From: Shewanella sp. Isolate11
GTDB taxonomy: Bacteria > Pseudomonadota > Gammaproteobacteria > Enterobacterales > Shewanellaceae
Length of the DNA stretch: 64,000 nt
NCBI RefSeq assembly: GCF_022398315.1
Contig: NZ_JAKEVF010000006.1
Span: forward strand, 26,370 to 90,369
Direction of reading: 5' to 3'
Every line of letters begins with the position of its first letter. Within the stretch, counting starts at the first letter, position 1. Shown piece after piece: positions 41,955 to 50,529 of the stretch. Below the pieces are notes generated by a model that was given only the letters and a program-made list of their open reading frames with translations, made no database searches and was not told where the DNA came from. Both the position numbers and the translations under genes were made by a program.

Positions 41955-42419
41955 TTATTTTTGCCACATCTTGGCCGCTTGTTCATCGGCATCTTTGGCT
42001 TCGACCCAGTTCTTACCCTTATCGCCGGCCTCTAACTTCCAGAACGGCGCCTTAGTCTTAAGAAAGTCGATTAAAAATTCACAAGCCGCAAATGCCGCTT
42101 TACGGTGTGCACTAGTCACCCCAATAAACACAATTTGTTCACCTAGGCTCATGGTGCCAACACGATGAATAATGGTCACTTCATTGAGCGGCCAACGTTC
42201 ACGCGCTTGCTGAGCAATTTGCTGCAACACCGCTTCGGTCATACCGGGATAATGCTCTAAAGTCAGATCGGTGACCACGCTACCATCATTAAAATCTCGC
42301 ACCTTACCGACAAAAGTGACTACCGCACCATCACTGTTATCCGTTGCTATACGAGCGTACTCGTCTGGCACACTAAAATCAGCATTCTGCACTAAGATGC
42401 GATCCATTGGCTGACTCAT
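41955..42419 (-). CDS. moaE: Molybdopterin synthase catalytic subunit
   Basis: MoaE adds two sulfurs, donated by MoaD, to precursor Z, giving molybdopterin. The 154-residue protein shows GAVVTFVGKVRDFNDG (about residues 29-44), HRVGTMSLGE (about 85-94), AHRKAAFAACEFLIDFLKTKAPFWK (two parts) and the catalytic Lys in the last segment. It follows moaD with one base between. Confidence 0.97.
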   Translation of the reverse strand: MSQPMDRILVQNADFSVPDEYARIATDNSDGAVVTFVGKVRDFNDGSVVTDLTLEHYPGMTEAVLQQIAQQARERWPLNEVTIIHRVGTMSLGEQIVFIGVTSAHRKAAFAACEFLIDFLKTKAPFWKLEAGDKGKNWVEAKDADEQAAKMWQK

Positions 42420-42420
42420 T

Positions 42421-42672
42421 TTAGCCTCCAGTTACTGGCGGGAAGAATGCCACTTCATCACCATCTTGTACTGGGGTATCCCAGCCACTAATGGTTTGAT
42501 TAACCGCGACTAATAATTTGTCAGTGGCCAATACCTTAGCCCATTTTTCATCTTTAGCGGCAAGTTGAGCGCGTAAACCCTCAGCAGTATTAGTGGCGTC
42601 GGACGCCTCGACCATCAAAGCGCTTTCACCTAGCAGCTCACGAACCTGAGCAAAAAAAAGTACATTTATCAT
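42421..42672 (-). CDS. moaD: Molybdopterin synthase sulfur carrier subunit
   Basis: The 83-residue ubiquitin-like protein ends in the required Gly-Gly (FFPPVTGG), which is activated as a thiocarboxylate. The internal VNQTISGWDTPVQDGDEVA matches MoaD. It lies between moaC and moaE and works with MoaE. Confidence 0.97.
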   Translation of the reverse strand: MINVLFFAQVRELLGESALMVEASDATNTAEGLRAQLAAKDEKWAKVLATDKLLVAVNQTISGWDTPVQDGDEVAFFPPVTGG

Positions 42673-42701
42673 TTATGGTTTCACCTTACTTAATTTGGTC
42701 G

Positions 42702-43178
42702 TTATACCTTGAAGTGGCCCGATTTTCCGCCACGCTTTTCCAGCAAGCGCGTTTGCGAGATCACCATATCCTTCTGCACCGCTTTACACATATCGTAGAT
42801 GGTCAAGGCCGCCACTGATGCTGCGGTCAAAGCTTCCATTTCGACACCGGTTTTGCCGGATAATTTACACAGGCTGGTAATGCGCACTCGATTACATTCT
42901 GGCTGCGCCTCAAGGTCGACCTCAACTTTGGTCAACATCAGAGGATGACATAACGGAATCAAGTCTGATGTCTTCTTCGCCGCCTGAATACCGGCAATAC
43001 GTGCGGTAGCAAACACATCACCTTTGTGGTGACTGCCGCTCATAATCATTTCTAAGGTCGCAGGAGCCATCTCGATAAAGGCTTCGGCACGCGCCTCTCT
43101 TTCTGTGACGGCTTTTTCAGTCACATCCACCATGTGGGCGTTACCGTCGGCATTAATATGGGTGAACTCATTACTCAT
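42702..43178 (-). CDS. moaC: Cyclic pyranopterin monophosphate synthase
   Basis: MoaC converts 3',8-cyclo-GTP, made by MoaA, into cyclic pyranopterin monophosphate. The 158-residue protein shows [34 protein letters not shown] (about residues 74-88) and [26 protein letters not shown] (two parts). Its start overlaps the moaB stop by 8 bases. Confidence 0.97.
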   Translation of the reverse strand: MSNEFTHINADGNAHMVDVTEKAVTEREARAEAFIEMAPATLEMIMSGSHHKGDVFATARIAGIQAAKKTSDLIPLCHPLMLTKVEVDLEAQPECNRVRITSLCKLSGKTGVEMEALTAASVAALTIYDMCKAVQKDMVISQTRLLEKRGGKSGHFKV

Positions 43179-43701
43179 CTATGGCTACCTTTTTCACGTG
43201 CATCACAAAGTTACAGGGTCTGTGTGTTGCATCAATTTGTTCTTTAATGATTTTATTCCAACCAGTACGACAAGCACCAGTCGAGCCCGGCAAACAAAAA
43301 ACGGCGGTTCGATTGGCAAAGCCCGCCAAGGCGCGCGACTGGACCGTTGATGTACCTAGCTCGGTATAAGTGATATGACGAAACAGCTCTCCAAAACCAT
43401 CAATTTGACGATCAAATAAGGGCGTAACGGCTTCTGGAGTATTGTCGCGCTCGGTAAAACCTGTGCCGCCTGTCGTCACAATCACCTGCACATCATCACT
43501 GGCGATCCATTGAGATATTACCGCACGAATTTGGTATTTATCGTCTTTAATCAACTGACGGTCAATTAGCTTATGACCGGCTTCGACCACTGCATCGGCA
43601 AGAAACTGCCCTGAACTATCACGGCTAAAATCTCGGGTATCTGACAGGGTTAACACGGCAATATTCAGAGGGATAAATTGTGAATGTGTACAATGACCCA
43701 T
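43171..43701 (-). CDS. moaB: Molybdenum cofactor biosynthesis protein MoaB
   Basis: This 176-residue MogA/MoaB-fold protein has the signature [16 protein letters not shown] (about residues 79-94) and [14 protein letters not shown] (about 138-151). MoaB-type proteins bind or adenylylate molybdopterin. It lies between moaA and moaC, with 112 bases to moaA. Confidence 0.94.
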   Translation of the reverse strand: MGHCTHSQFIPLNIAVLTLSDTRDFSRDSSGQFLADAVVEAGHKLIDRQLIKDDKYQIRAVISQWIASDDVQVIVTTGGTGFTERDNTPEAVTPLFDRQIDGFGELFRHITYTELGTSTVQSRALAGFANRTAVFCLPGSTGACRTGWNKIIKEQIDATHRPCNFVMHVKKVAIDE

Positions 43702-43813
43702 AACTTCTCTCTTTCGCTTAAGCTCAACTTACTAAAAAATAACTCACCAACGGTCAATATCTGAGTATACCCATATATTGACCGCTTATATTTGCGTTAG
43801 CTCAAGAAGTGAA

Positions 43814-44794
43814 TTAACCACCGATAGATGCAAGATGCTGAGTCACGCCGGTAATGCCATCGTGCAGATAATGCGTCTCTTTTTTGGTTTGTAGCTGGCC
43901 ATGTAAGCGTTCAATCAGCTCATCTCGCTGACTGCGCTGTTGCAGCAAGTCGCGTAAATCTACGCCATTTTCGGTAAATAAACACAGATGCAACTTACCT
44001 TTAGCAGAGACCCGCAAACGATTACAGCTAGCGCAGAAGTTTTTCTCATAGGGCATGATCAGCCCGATTCTGCCTTGATAATCATCATGACTGAAATTCT
44101 GTGCTGGCCCATCATCGACTGCAGATTGGTCACGCAGCCAACCGGTATCAATCAATTGCTGTTTGATATCGCTACCTGCAAGATGATGCTGATGGAAATA
44201 ATCATGCCCTAAACCGGTTTCCATTAATTCGATAAAGCGTAGATCGATAGGCGTGTGTTTGATCCAGTGCAAAAAGCGAGGCAGGTCTTTATCGTTAAGG
44301 CCTTTGAGCAACACGGCATTAATTTTTACACGCTCAAAACCTGCCGATAATGCCGCATCGATTCCACGCATCACGTCATCAAATTTATTTTCACCCGTGA
44401 TCTGGTAAAACATACGCGGGTCTAAGCTATCGACCGACACATTAATCCGCCTCAGGCCGGCGTCATGCCACTCTTTAGCATGTTTAGCTAAACGATAGCC
44501 ATTAGTGGTGGTAGCAATAGTGTTGATTTTGTCGTTATCGGCAAGGATACGGATGATATCGGTAAAGTCTTTGCGTAACGTTGGCTCACCGCCAGTGATA
44601 CGAACCTTCTGGGTTCCTACCTCAGCGAAAGCGCCCACCAGATTTTCGATCTCATTAAGATCTAAAAATTTGGGCTTACCATCGGGGTGATAACCATCGG
44701 GCAAACAATACGTACATTTGAAGTTGCAAACATCAGTGACTGACATTCGCAGGTAGTGAAACCTTCGACCAAAATTGTCTTGTAGTTGAGACAT
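43814..44794 (-). CDS. moaA: GTP 3',8-cyclase MoaA
   Basis: This radical SAM enzyme starts molybdopterin synthesis by converting GTP to 3',8-cyclo-GTP. The 326-residue protein has the N-terminal cluster motif CNFKCTYC (about residues 23-30), GGEPTLRKDF (about 76-85) and the C-terminal cluster cysteines CASCNRLRVSAKGKLHLC (Cys-x2-Cys-x13-Cys). The ATG at 44794 follows GGAAAGGTG. It is the first gene of a moa-mod series and is preceded by a structured leader (44811-44925) that may sense the cofactor. Confidence 0.97.
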   Translation of the reverse strand: MSQLQDNFGRRFHYLRMSVTDVCNFKCTYCLPDGYHPDGKPKFLDLNEIENLVGAFAEVGTQKVRITGGEPTLRKDFTDIIRILADNDKINTIATTTNGYRLAKHAKEWHDAGLRRINVSVDSLDPRMFYQITGENKFDDVMRGIDAALSAGFERVKINAVLLKGLNDKDLPRFLHWIKHTPIDLRFIELMETGLGHDYFHQHHLAGSDIKQQLIDTGWLRDQSAVDDGPAQNFSHDDYQGRIGLIMPYEKNFCASCNRLRVSAKGKLHLCLFTENGVDLRDLLQQRSQRDELIERLHGQLQTKKETHYLHDGITGVTQHLASIGG

Positions 44795-44810
44795 GATCAC
44801 CTTTCCAAGT

Positions 44811-44925
44811 AAGGGGAGGTGAGTCAATTTCTTTTCTCACCCCGGTGGCACTATTGCCACGGCTAACAACCCGTATCTGTGGACTTAGGACTGGAAGCTC
44901 GGAGAACCGTCGTTTACTTATTATA
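44811..44925 (-). promoter_or_regulatory. Structured leader of moaA, candidate molybdenum-cofactor riboswitch
   Basis: On the minus strand the leader folds into a GTGGCA/TGCCAC hairpin (44845-44860) and a GGTGAG/CTCACC hairpin (44818-44841) just upstream of the ribosome site. A conserved-looking CTCCGAGC lies near 44900. Moco-RNA motifs are known upstream of moaA in gammaproteobacteria, including Shewanella. A covariance-model match would be needed to confirm it. Confidence 0.45.
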
Positions 44926-44997
44926 GGCCTAAAACAATCTTTAATAATACCAATAAGCGTTTATTATTTGTGCAGAATAAATGAACCGTTAACATTC

Positions 44998-45013
44998 TGT
45001 GACAGCGCTCACG
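44998..45013. promoter_or_regulatory. CRP-like site between moaA and the ETF-QO gene
   Basis: TGTGACAGCGCTCACG matches the CRP consensus TGTGA-N6-TCACA at 9 of 10 key positions. It lies about 130 bases upstream of the ETF-QO start and 200 from moaA. CRP controls many anaerobic respiratory genes in Shewanella, so either side could be the target. Confidence 0.65.
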
Positions 45014-45144
45014 AAGATTATTACCCATAATTAGGTGATATCCACTGGTTAAAGTCTGTGCCACCTTAGCATTTTAAGGTAAGGTGATGGCAAACAATAA
45101 AACACCCGTTTCAATCGGGGGATAAGCAATATAGAGGTGAGATA

Positions 45145-46794
45145 ATGGAACGCGAATCGATGGAGTTCGACGTCGTTATAGTTGGGGCTGGTCCTGCAGG
45201 GCTAGCAACGGCGTGTAGATTGATGCAAATTTCTCAAGACAGTGGGCAAGAACTCTCTGTCTGTGTGGTCGAAAAAGGCTCTGAAGTTGGTGCCCATATT
45301 TTATCGGGTGCCGTGTTTGAACCCAGAGCACTAGATGAGCTATTTAGCGACTGGAAAGAAGCCGGCGCGCCTCTCAATACTGCCGTGACCGATGACGAGT
45401 TATATATGCTTAGCACAGAATCTAAGTTTCGTGCCATGCCCAATGCCCTTATCCCCAAGACCATGCACAATGACGGCAACTATATTATCAGTGTCGGTAA
45501 TCTTGCTCGCTGGTTAGCAGAACGTGCCGAAGCATTAGGTGTCGAGATTTTCCCCGGCTTCCCCGCCAGCGAATTGCTATTCAACGATGATGGTAGCGTA
45601 AAAGGCATCATCATCGGCGATATGGGTATTGGTGCCGACGGCCAACCCAAAGACAGTTATGAGCCCGGCATGGAACTACATGCCAAATACACCGTTTTTA
45701 GTGAAGGTTGTCGCGGTCATTTAGGCAAACAGTTAATCGAAAAATATCACCTAGATAATGGTAAAACGCCGCAACATTATGGTATCGGCTTCAAAGAGAT
45801 CTGGAAGGTACCCAGCGAACAACACCATCAGGGCAAAGTCGTTCACACAGGTGGCTGGCCTCTCACCGAGGGCGCTTCAGGCGGTGGCTTCCTCTATCAC
45901 TTAGAAGACAATCAAGTTGCCGTGGGGTTAATCATAGATCTTAACTATCAGAACCCCCACCTGAGCCCATTTGATGAATTTCAGCGTTACAAGACTCATC
46001 CGGTGATCAGCCAGTACCTAAAAGATGGCGAGCGTATTAGCTATGGCGCTCGAGCGATCACTAAAGGCGGCTTAAATTCACTGCCCAAAATGAGCTTTCC
46101 TGGCGGATTAATCATAGGTTGTGACGCAGGAACCCTAAACTTCGCCAAGATCAAAGGGACTCATACGGCAATGAAGAGTGGCATGCTAGCCGCCGAAACC
46201 ATCTGTCATGCGCTCTTTGCCGAAGTCGATAGTGGCAAAGATCTGGATATTTATCAGCAGAAGTTTGAACAAAGTTGGCTACAACAAGAACTCTATTGCT
46301 CACGCAATTTTGGCCCAGCTATGCATAAGTTCGGCGCTTATCTTGGCGGCGCCTTTAACTATATTGACCAAAACTGGTTTGGCGGTAAATTCCCCATCAC
46401 GCTCAGAGATGAAAAGCCCGATTATGCTCAAATGGCCGAGGTCGGAGCCTACAACAAGATTGATTATCCTAAGCCAGACGGCAAACTTAGCTTCGATAAG
46501 CTGTCTTCAGTTTACCTGTCTAATACTTTCCATGAGGAAGATCAGCAATGCCACTTGCGTCTAAAAGACTTAAGCATTCCGTTACAGGTAAACTTGGTTA
46601 AATATGATGAACCCGCTCAGCGTTACTGCCCTGCAGGCGTCTATGAAATTGTCGAAGAAGCCGGTGAGAAGAAGTTTATGATCAATGGACAAAACTGCAT
46701 CCACTGTAAAACCTGTGATATCAAAGACCCAAGCCAAAACATCACTTGGGTAACTCCAGAAGGAGGCGGTGGTCCAAACTACCCGAATATGTAA
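45145..46794 (+). CDS. Electron transfer flavoprotein-ubiquinone oxidoreductase
   Basis: The 549-residue ETF-QO passes electrons from fatty-acid and amino-acid dehydrogenases, via ETF, to ubiquinone. It has the FAD-binding motif VVIVGAGPAGLATACRLMQ (about residues 10-28), GAHILSGAVFEPRAL, the quinone region GGFLYHLEDNQVAVGLI, and the C-terminal 4Fe-4S ligands in FMINGQNCIHCKTCDIKDP, with an upstream Cys in YCPAGVYE. GAGGTGA lies upstream of the ATG. A strong terminator follows. A CRP-like site lies about 130 bases upstream. Confidence 0.95.
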   Translation: MERESMEFDVVIVGAGPAGLATACRLMQISQDSGQELSVCVVEKGSEVGAHILSGAVFEPRALDELFSDWKEAGAPLNTAVTDDELYMLSTESKFRAMPNALIPKTMHNDGNYIISVGNLARWLAERAEALGVEIFPGFPASELLFNDDGSVKGIIIGDMGIGADGQPKDSYEPGMELHAKYTVFSEGCRGHLGKQLIEKYHLDNGKTPQHYGIGFKEIWKVPSEQHHQGKVVHTGGWPLTEGASGGGFLYHLEDNQVAVGLIIDLNYQNPHLSPFDEFQRYKTHPVISQYLKDGERISYGARAITKGGLNSLPKMSFPGGLIIGCDAGTLNFAKIKGTHTAMKSGMLAAETICHALFAEVDSGKDLDIYQQKFEQSWLQQELYCSRNFGPAMHKFGAYLGGAFNYIDQNWFGGKFPITLRDEKPDYAQMAEVGAYNKIDYPKPDGKLSFDKLSSVYLSNTFHEEDQQCHLRLKDLSIPLQVNLVKYDEPAQRYCPAGVYEIVEEAGEKKFMINGQNCIHCKTCDIKDPSQNITWVTPEGGGGPNYPNM

Positions 46795-46807
46795 GTTAGC
46801 ATCAAAC

Positions 46808-46840
46808 GCGCCGCAAATTTTTAATTGCGGCGCTTTTTTT
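46808..46840 (+). terminator. Intrinsic terminator after the ETF-QO gene
   Basis: GCGCCGCAA pairs with TTGCGGCGC around an 8-base AT loop, followed by seven T. Confidence 0.95.
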
Positions 46841-46848
46841 AGGTCAAA

Positions 46849-47205
46849 TCAGCTAAAGAATTTAATCGCCATAGGATATTGGTAACTGATCCCTTCAGTC
46901 GCTTTCATCGCGGCAATAATAGTCACCACAATATCGAAGATTGCCAACACACCTAGCAAAATAAGCCCGATACCGATAAACACAAGAATCGTACTGATCA
47001 AGATATAAATCATCATGCTGATCTTAAAGTTCAAACAGTTACGACCACAGCTATCAACAAAGTCGATTTCATCGCGTTTCATCAACCAGACGATTAACGG
47101 ACCTAATACCGAGCCAAATGGGATAAGATAACCGGAGAAACTCGCTAAATGCACCGCCAGCCCCATATTCTTGTCATCCCTTGATAACACTTGATGCTCA
47201 GTCAC
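46849..47205 (-). CDS. DUF4870-type membrane protein
   Basis: The 118-residue protein has three hydrophobic spans (about residues 17-38, 56-80 and 82-105) and the family patterns NMGLAVHLASFSGYLIPFGSVLGPLIVWL and FVDSCGRNCLNFKISM (first pattern in two parts). DUF4870 proteins are widespread small inner-membrane proteins of unknown role. AGGAGAA precedes its ATG. It converges with the ETF-QO gene and shares the terminator region. Confidence 0.85.
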   Translation of the reverse strand: MTEHQVLSRDDKNMGLAVHLASFSGYLIPFGSVLGPLIVWLMKRDEIDFVDSCGRNCLNFKISMMIYILISTILVFIGIGLILLGVLAIFDIVVTIIAAMKATEGISYQYPMAIKFFS

Positions 47206-47290
47206 TATTGTTCTCCTTTTTGATAGTGCTAATTAAGATTAGGCCAGGTGACCTCATTCAGTTAACTTTACTTGAACTACACACCAGTAA

Positions 47291-47986
47291 TTAATTGCTA
47301 TTGTTCTGCTGTTCAAAGCCGAATAAGCGTCGTTGCCAAGGTTCAATTTTTTGGTTCTGCAAACGCTGTTGTAAGCTATTCACCCAAGTCTGAGCCAAAC
47401 CTTCACAATTGGCTAAACGCTGGTAAGCTGCGCTATCGAATTCGGTGGCAAAATAGATGCTCATAGCCTCTCGCACGCTCATGTCAGTTTTACGCTCCAG
47501 CAACTCGATACCATCACTCAGCTTGATTATTCCCGGCGTTATCACCCGATAAAACCAACCACATAAGCCACTGGTCTGCATCGCCAGTGCAAATTCAGGA
47601 TGGCCAAATTGATGGTTTAACTTGAAGCAGGGAGATCGCGGCTGAGTCACCTGCAATACCACTTCACCGATAGCAACAATATCGCCAATATTCACTTGGG
47701 TTTCATCTAAACCCACAGTGCTGATGTTCTCGCCCATAGTCGGCGCATCTTTAAAGCCTTTCATCATATCCCAACGGCGATATTGACCGTAATGCTCTCG
47801 CGGAAAATGATGCAACACACGATCGGCACCACCATGATGTTGCGGATCGGCTTGAGCATCTCCTTCGACTGAGAGTAGACCAACCGAAAGCGACGACTGC
47901 GAAGATTTTCCATCGATCATAGTCGCACGACCTTCAAACTCAGAGCTTTGCTCACCAGCAAACAAACCCGATAGCGTTTTTATCAT
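47291..47986 (-). CDS. MOSC-domain protein (YiiM-like)
   Basis: The 231-residue MOSC-fold protein reads DPQHHGGADRVLHHFPREHY (about residues 47-66) and TMGENISTVGLDE (about 83-95), and has the conserved Cys in TQPRSPCFKLNHQFG (about 114-128). A C-terminal '3-alpha' domain follows (about 165-215), as in E. coli YiiM. YiiM binds the molybdenum cofactor and reduces N-hydroxylated bases, or carries sulfur. Its nearness to the moa-mod genes fits a cofactor-using protein. Confidence 0.88.
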   Translation of the reverse strand: MIKTLSGLFAGEQSSEFEGRATMIDGKSSQSSLSVGLLSVEGDAQADPQHHGGADRVLHHFPREHYGQYRRWDMMKGFKDAPTMGENISTVGLDETQVNIGDIVAIGEVVLQVTQPRSPCFKLNHQFGHPEFALAMQTSGLCGWFYRVITPGIIKLSDGIELLERKTDMSVREAMSIYFATEFDSAAYQRLANCEGLAQTWVNSLQQRLQNQKIEPWQRRLFGFEQQNNSN

Positions 47987-48053
47987 CTCGGCTGCATCAC
48001 CTTAATCAGTATAATTAGCCATACATTGCCATATAACTCATCAAAATTTAAGC

Positions 48054-48078
48054 AAAAAAAAGCCTCTTCGATAGAGGC
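48054..48078 (-). terminator. Intrinsic terminator downstream of the PfkB gene
   Basis: Read on the minus strand, GCCTCT, a 5-base loop and AGAGGC are followed by eight T. It ends the transcript of the kinase gene starting at 49050, about 130 bases after its stop. Confidence 0.85.
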
Positions 48079-48210
48079 GAGAACAGAAAAGTGTTTAGCA
48101 TCAGGAAGGAAAGTACGGAAGCTTGGTCTAACAATTTATCCCGACCAACAAGCGTAGTTTATCTTGCTCAAATGACACTTTAATGACAGTGTTCAAACTG
48201 ATTAAGCGCT

Positions 48211-49050
48211 TTATTGACTGAGGTATTGATGCAATTGCTCACCGGGAATAGAGCTCTGTGTCGACACAGCAAAAGCAGCCCAGCGAGCGCCTTCTTGCAT
48301 CGCTTCGACTTCACCAATACCGCGCAATAATCCATGTATTAAACCCGCGGCATAAGCATCACCAGCACCGGTGGTGTCGACCACTTCGGCCTGCTGCGCA
48401 ACAACTAATTGCTGGCCATCAGCCTGATAAAGCGTCGCTCCCGACGCTCCATGCGTCACAATAAAGCCACGTAAATGACTGCCTGCAATAGAGAGTCCAA
48501 ATTCCCAGGGCGAAAGTTCACTGCGCCCAGCAAGATCGGTCGCCGAAGTAATTAAATAATGGCATGGACGGGGACGACAATCTTTAGCTAACTGAGCAAT
48601 CACCAGGGTCTGTGACATGGCGCTCAATGCCCAATCGTCAACGCCCAAAGCAGAAGAGTTAATATACAAGGCATCCCACTGCGACCAATTGGGCGGTGCG
48701 GATAATTGAAAACGTGGACGCTCAGGCCGAATAATGGTGCGCTCTCCATCTGGGGTCATCATTAACAGCATCTCACAGGTATTTTGTGAATAACGCTGCA
48801 TCAAACGACAATCTATGCCCATGGTACTGGCTTCTGCCAGTAGCCAATCACCCACTTTGTCACGACCCACTTGGCTCACCAAGGCTACATCATGGCCCGC
48901 CCAAACCAATCCGATCCCCGTATTTGCTCCACCACCACCGAGTCGTTGGCCACCATCTTGATAATGATATCGTCCGCCCACTTGTAGCGGTTTGTTAAGT
49001 AACAACAAGCGGTCACAATTTAAATTGGCGATAAGGAGAATATTGGCCAT
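48211..49050 (-). CDS. PfkB/ribokinase-family sugar kinase
   Basis: The 279-residue kinase has the PfkB N-terminal glycine-rich segment GGQRLGGGGANTGIGLVWAG (about residues 33-52) and the C-terminal anion hole and base in VDTTGAGDAYAAGLIHGLL (about 225-243). The substrate (sugar or nucleoside) cannot be told from sequence. The ATG at 49050 follows GTGGAG. A longer frame upstream is not needed. Confidence 0.88.
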   Translation of the reverse strand: MANILLIANLNCDRLLLLNKPLQVGGRYHYQDGGQRLGGGGANTGIGLVWAGHDVALVSQVGRDKVGDWLLAEASTMGIDCRLMQRYSQNTCEMLLMMTPDGERTIIRPERPRFQLSAPPNWSQWDALYINSSALGVDDWALSAMSQTLVIAQLAKDCRPRPCHYLITSATDLAGRSELSPWEFGLSIAGSHLRGFIVTHGASGATLYQADGQQLVVAQQAEVVDTTGAGDAYAAGLIHGLLRGIGEVEAMQEGARWAAFAVSTQSSIPGEQLHQYLSQ

Positions 49051-49180
49051 AAAAAACTCCACAAAACTAACAGGTAAGGGAAAAGACAAGGTCCCAAAAA
49101 ATATTGTCGCTGGTCTAAAACCCCACGCCAGCAGTTATTTATAACAAGCACACAGATTTGACTCAATCAGAGCCAAACTT

Positions 49181-49720
49181 TTATTGCGCTGCGGCAAACT
49201 CACTCGCCAATATGGCATAAACAAACTCACTGCCCCACTGACCTTTAAAAAAGATATTTTCAATATGATGTGCTTCACGGCGAAAGCCAACTCGCTCAAG
49301 CAAGCTCCATGATGGCCGATTATCACAATCTGTGGTGGCAACAATGCGGCGAACACCACGCTCAATAAACAAGTAATACAGTAAACCGTTAACCGCTTCG
49401 GTGGCGTAACCTTGATGCTGAAACTGCGGCGCTAAAGTAAAGCCGATTTCCATCTGTTGATCATCGATAAAATGTAATGCTAAATCGCCCAAAAGCTGTC
49501 GGGTCTCCCGACATTCTAAGGCTAATTGCACCCACGAATCAGGGGTCGCAAATGGCGTTCGCTGCATCTGTTCGAACAGGCCTAACGCATCCTGATAACT
49601 ATAGTCGCTCCAGCTTTGATATTGCGCCACCTTAGGATCGGCACGGTATAGGCTAAAAGGCCGTAAATCCTCAGTTTCAAACTCGCGGCATAAGATACGT
49701 GTTGTAGTAAAAATGTTCAC
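49181..49720 (-). CDS. GNAT-family N-acetyltransferase (RimJ/RimL-like)
   Basis: The 179-residue GNAT protein begins TTRILCREFETEDLRPFSLYRADPKVAQYQSW in the RimJ style (two overlapping motifs). Its acetyl-CoA loop is FQHQGYATEAVNGLL (about residues 102-116), and VATTDCDNRPSWSLLERVGFRRE is a typical C-terminal core (two parts). The substrate is unknown. It is a single gene between the kinase and the MITE remnant. Confidence 0.85.
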   Translation of the reverse strand: MNIFTTTRILCREFETEDLRPFSLYRADPKVAQYQSWSDYSYQDALGLFEQMQRTPFATPDSWVQLALECRETRQLLGDLALHFIDDQQMEIGFTLAPQFQHQGYATEAVNGLLYYLFIERGVRRIVATTDCDNRPSWSLLERVGFRREAHHIENIFFKGQWGSEFVYAILASEFAAAQ

Positions 49721-49772
49721 ACCCTGTCCTTATTATTGGCAATTAAATACTGGCACCTGAATATCAATACTT

Positions 49773-49825
49773 AACCTGAACTCGGGATAACGAATGGCGG
49801 AAAATCTAAATTTCACAGGCTAATT
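49773..49825. mobile_element. Left-end remnant of the MITE-like element
   Basis: About 50 bases match the left end of the element at 31786-32015, including the full 18-base terminal repeat and the following GGAAAATCTAAATTT. The right end is missing. It lies across the 3' end of the HD-domain gene and supplies its last codons and stop. Confidence 0.7.
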
Positions 49826-50447
49826 GCTGTAGATACTGCTGCATAAAAGCTTGTCGTTTCTCAGCCTCTTCCTTACCCGCTTGGGTTTGCATGGTTTGGG
49901 CAAGTTGCAATAACTTAAGATAAAAATGATCGATAGCAAATTGACCATCATCAGGAATACGCCCACTGCAAAACGGATCCTCTAAATGATATAACGACCG
50001 ACCTAAACTACAACTCACCTGAATACAACGCGCGATACCTATGGCGCCAAGAGCATCGAGTCTGTCCGCATCCTGTAACACCTTAGCTTCGATAGTTGTC
50101 GCGACCACATTGGCACTAAAGCTGTGTGCCACAATCGCATGATGAATATCGGCAAGATACTGCTCGGGATAATGGATACTTTGCAAGAAAATAAGCGCCT
50201 GATCGGCTGCCAGAAGAGAAGCCTGCTGACGTTGAGGATGATTTTTCGGTAAGGCGACACAATCGTGTAGCCAAGCGGCCGGAAGCACCACCGCCAATTC
50301 GGCTCCACTCCGCTCTGCCAAGAGTTTAGCTGTTTTTACCACACGTTTGACATGCTGCAGATCATGGGCAGCATCGGTTTGTTGAAGTGATGAAATATAC
50401 TCAACACACTGCTGTTCTAGCAAATGCAAAGATGGCGAAACCGACAA
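49806..50447 (-). CDS. HD-domain phosphohydrolase (YedJ-like)
   Basis: The 213-residue HD protein has the metal-binding His-Asp signature in AWLHDCVALPKNHPQ (about residues 57-71) and further His/Asp residues in HDLQHVKRVVKTAKL (about 26-40) and VLQDADRLDALGAIGIARC (about 115-133). It probably acts on nucleotides. The start is taken at TTG 50447, because GGAG lies 6 bases upstream and the earlier frame reads non-homologous sequence through a terminator. The last residues (CEI) and TAG come from a MITE remnant. Confidence 0.85.
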   Translation of the reverse strand: MSVSPSLHLLEQQCVEYISSLQQTDAAHDLQHVKRVVKTAKLLAERSGAELAVVLPAAWLHDCVALPKNHPQRQQASLLAADQALIFLQSIHYPEQYLADIHHAIVAHSFSANVVATTIEAKVLQDADRLDALGAIGIARCIQVSCSLGRSLYHLEDPFCSGRIPDDGQFAIDHFYLKLLQLAQTMQTQAGKEEAEKRQAFMQQYLQQLACEI

Positions 50448-50463
50448 TCTTATCTCCAAAAAC

Positions 50464-50492
50464 AAAAAAGGCTGACCTATAGTCAACCTTTT
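50464..50492 (-). terminator. Intrinsic terminator after the radical SAM gene
   Basis: On the minus strand AAAAGGTTGAC and GTCAGCCTTTT pair around CTATA and run into TTGTTTTTGG, immediately before the GGAG of the HD-domain gene. Confidence 0.8.
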
Positions 50493-50529
50493 GCTTATCA
50501 AATGGCAAGTGCTTCTTGGCTTATACCTG

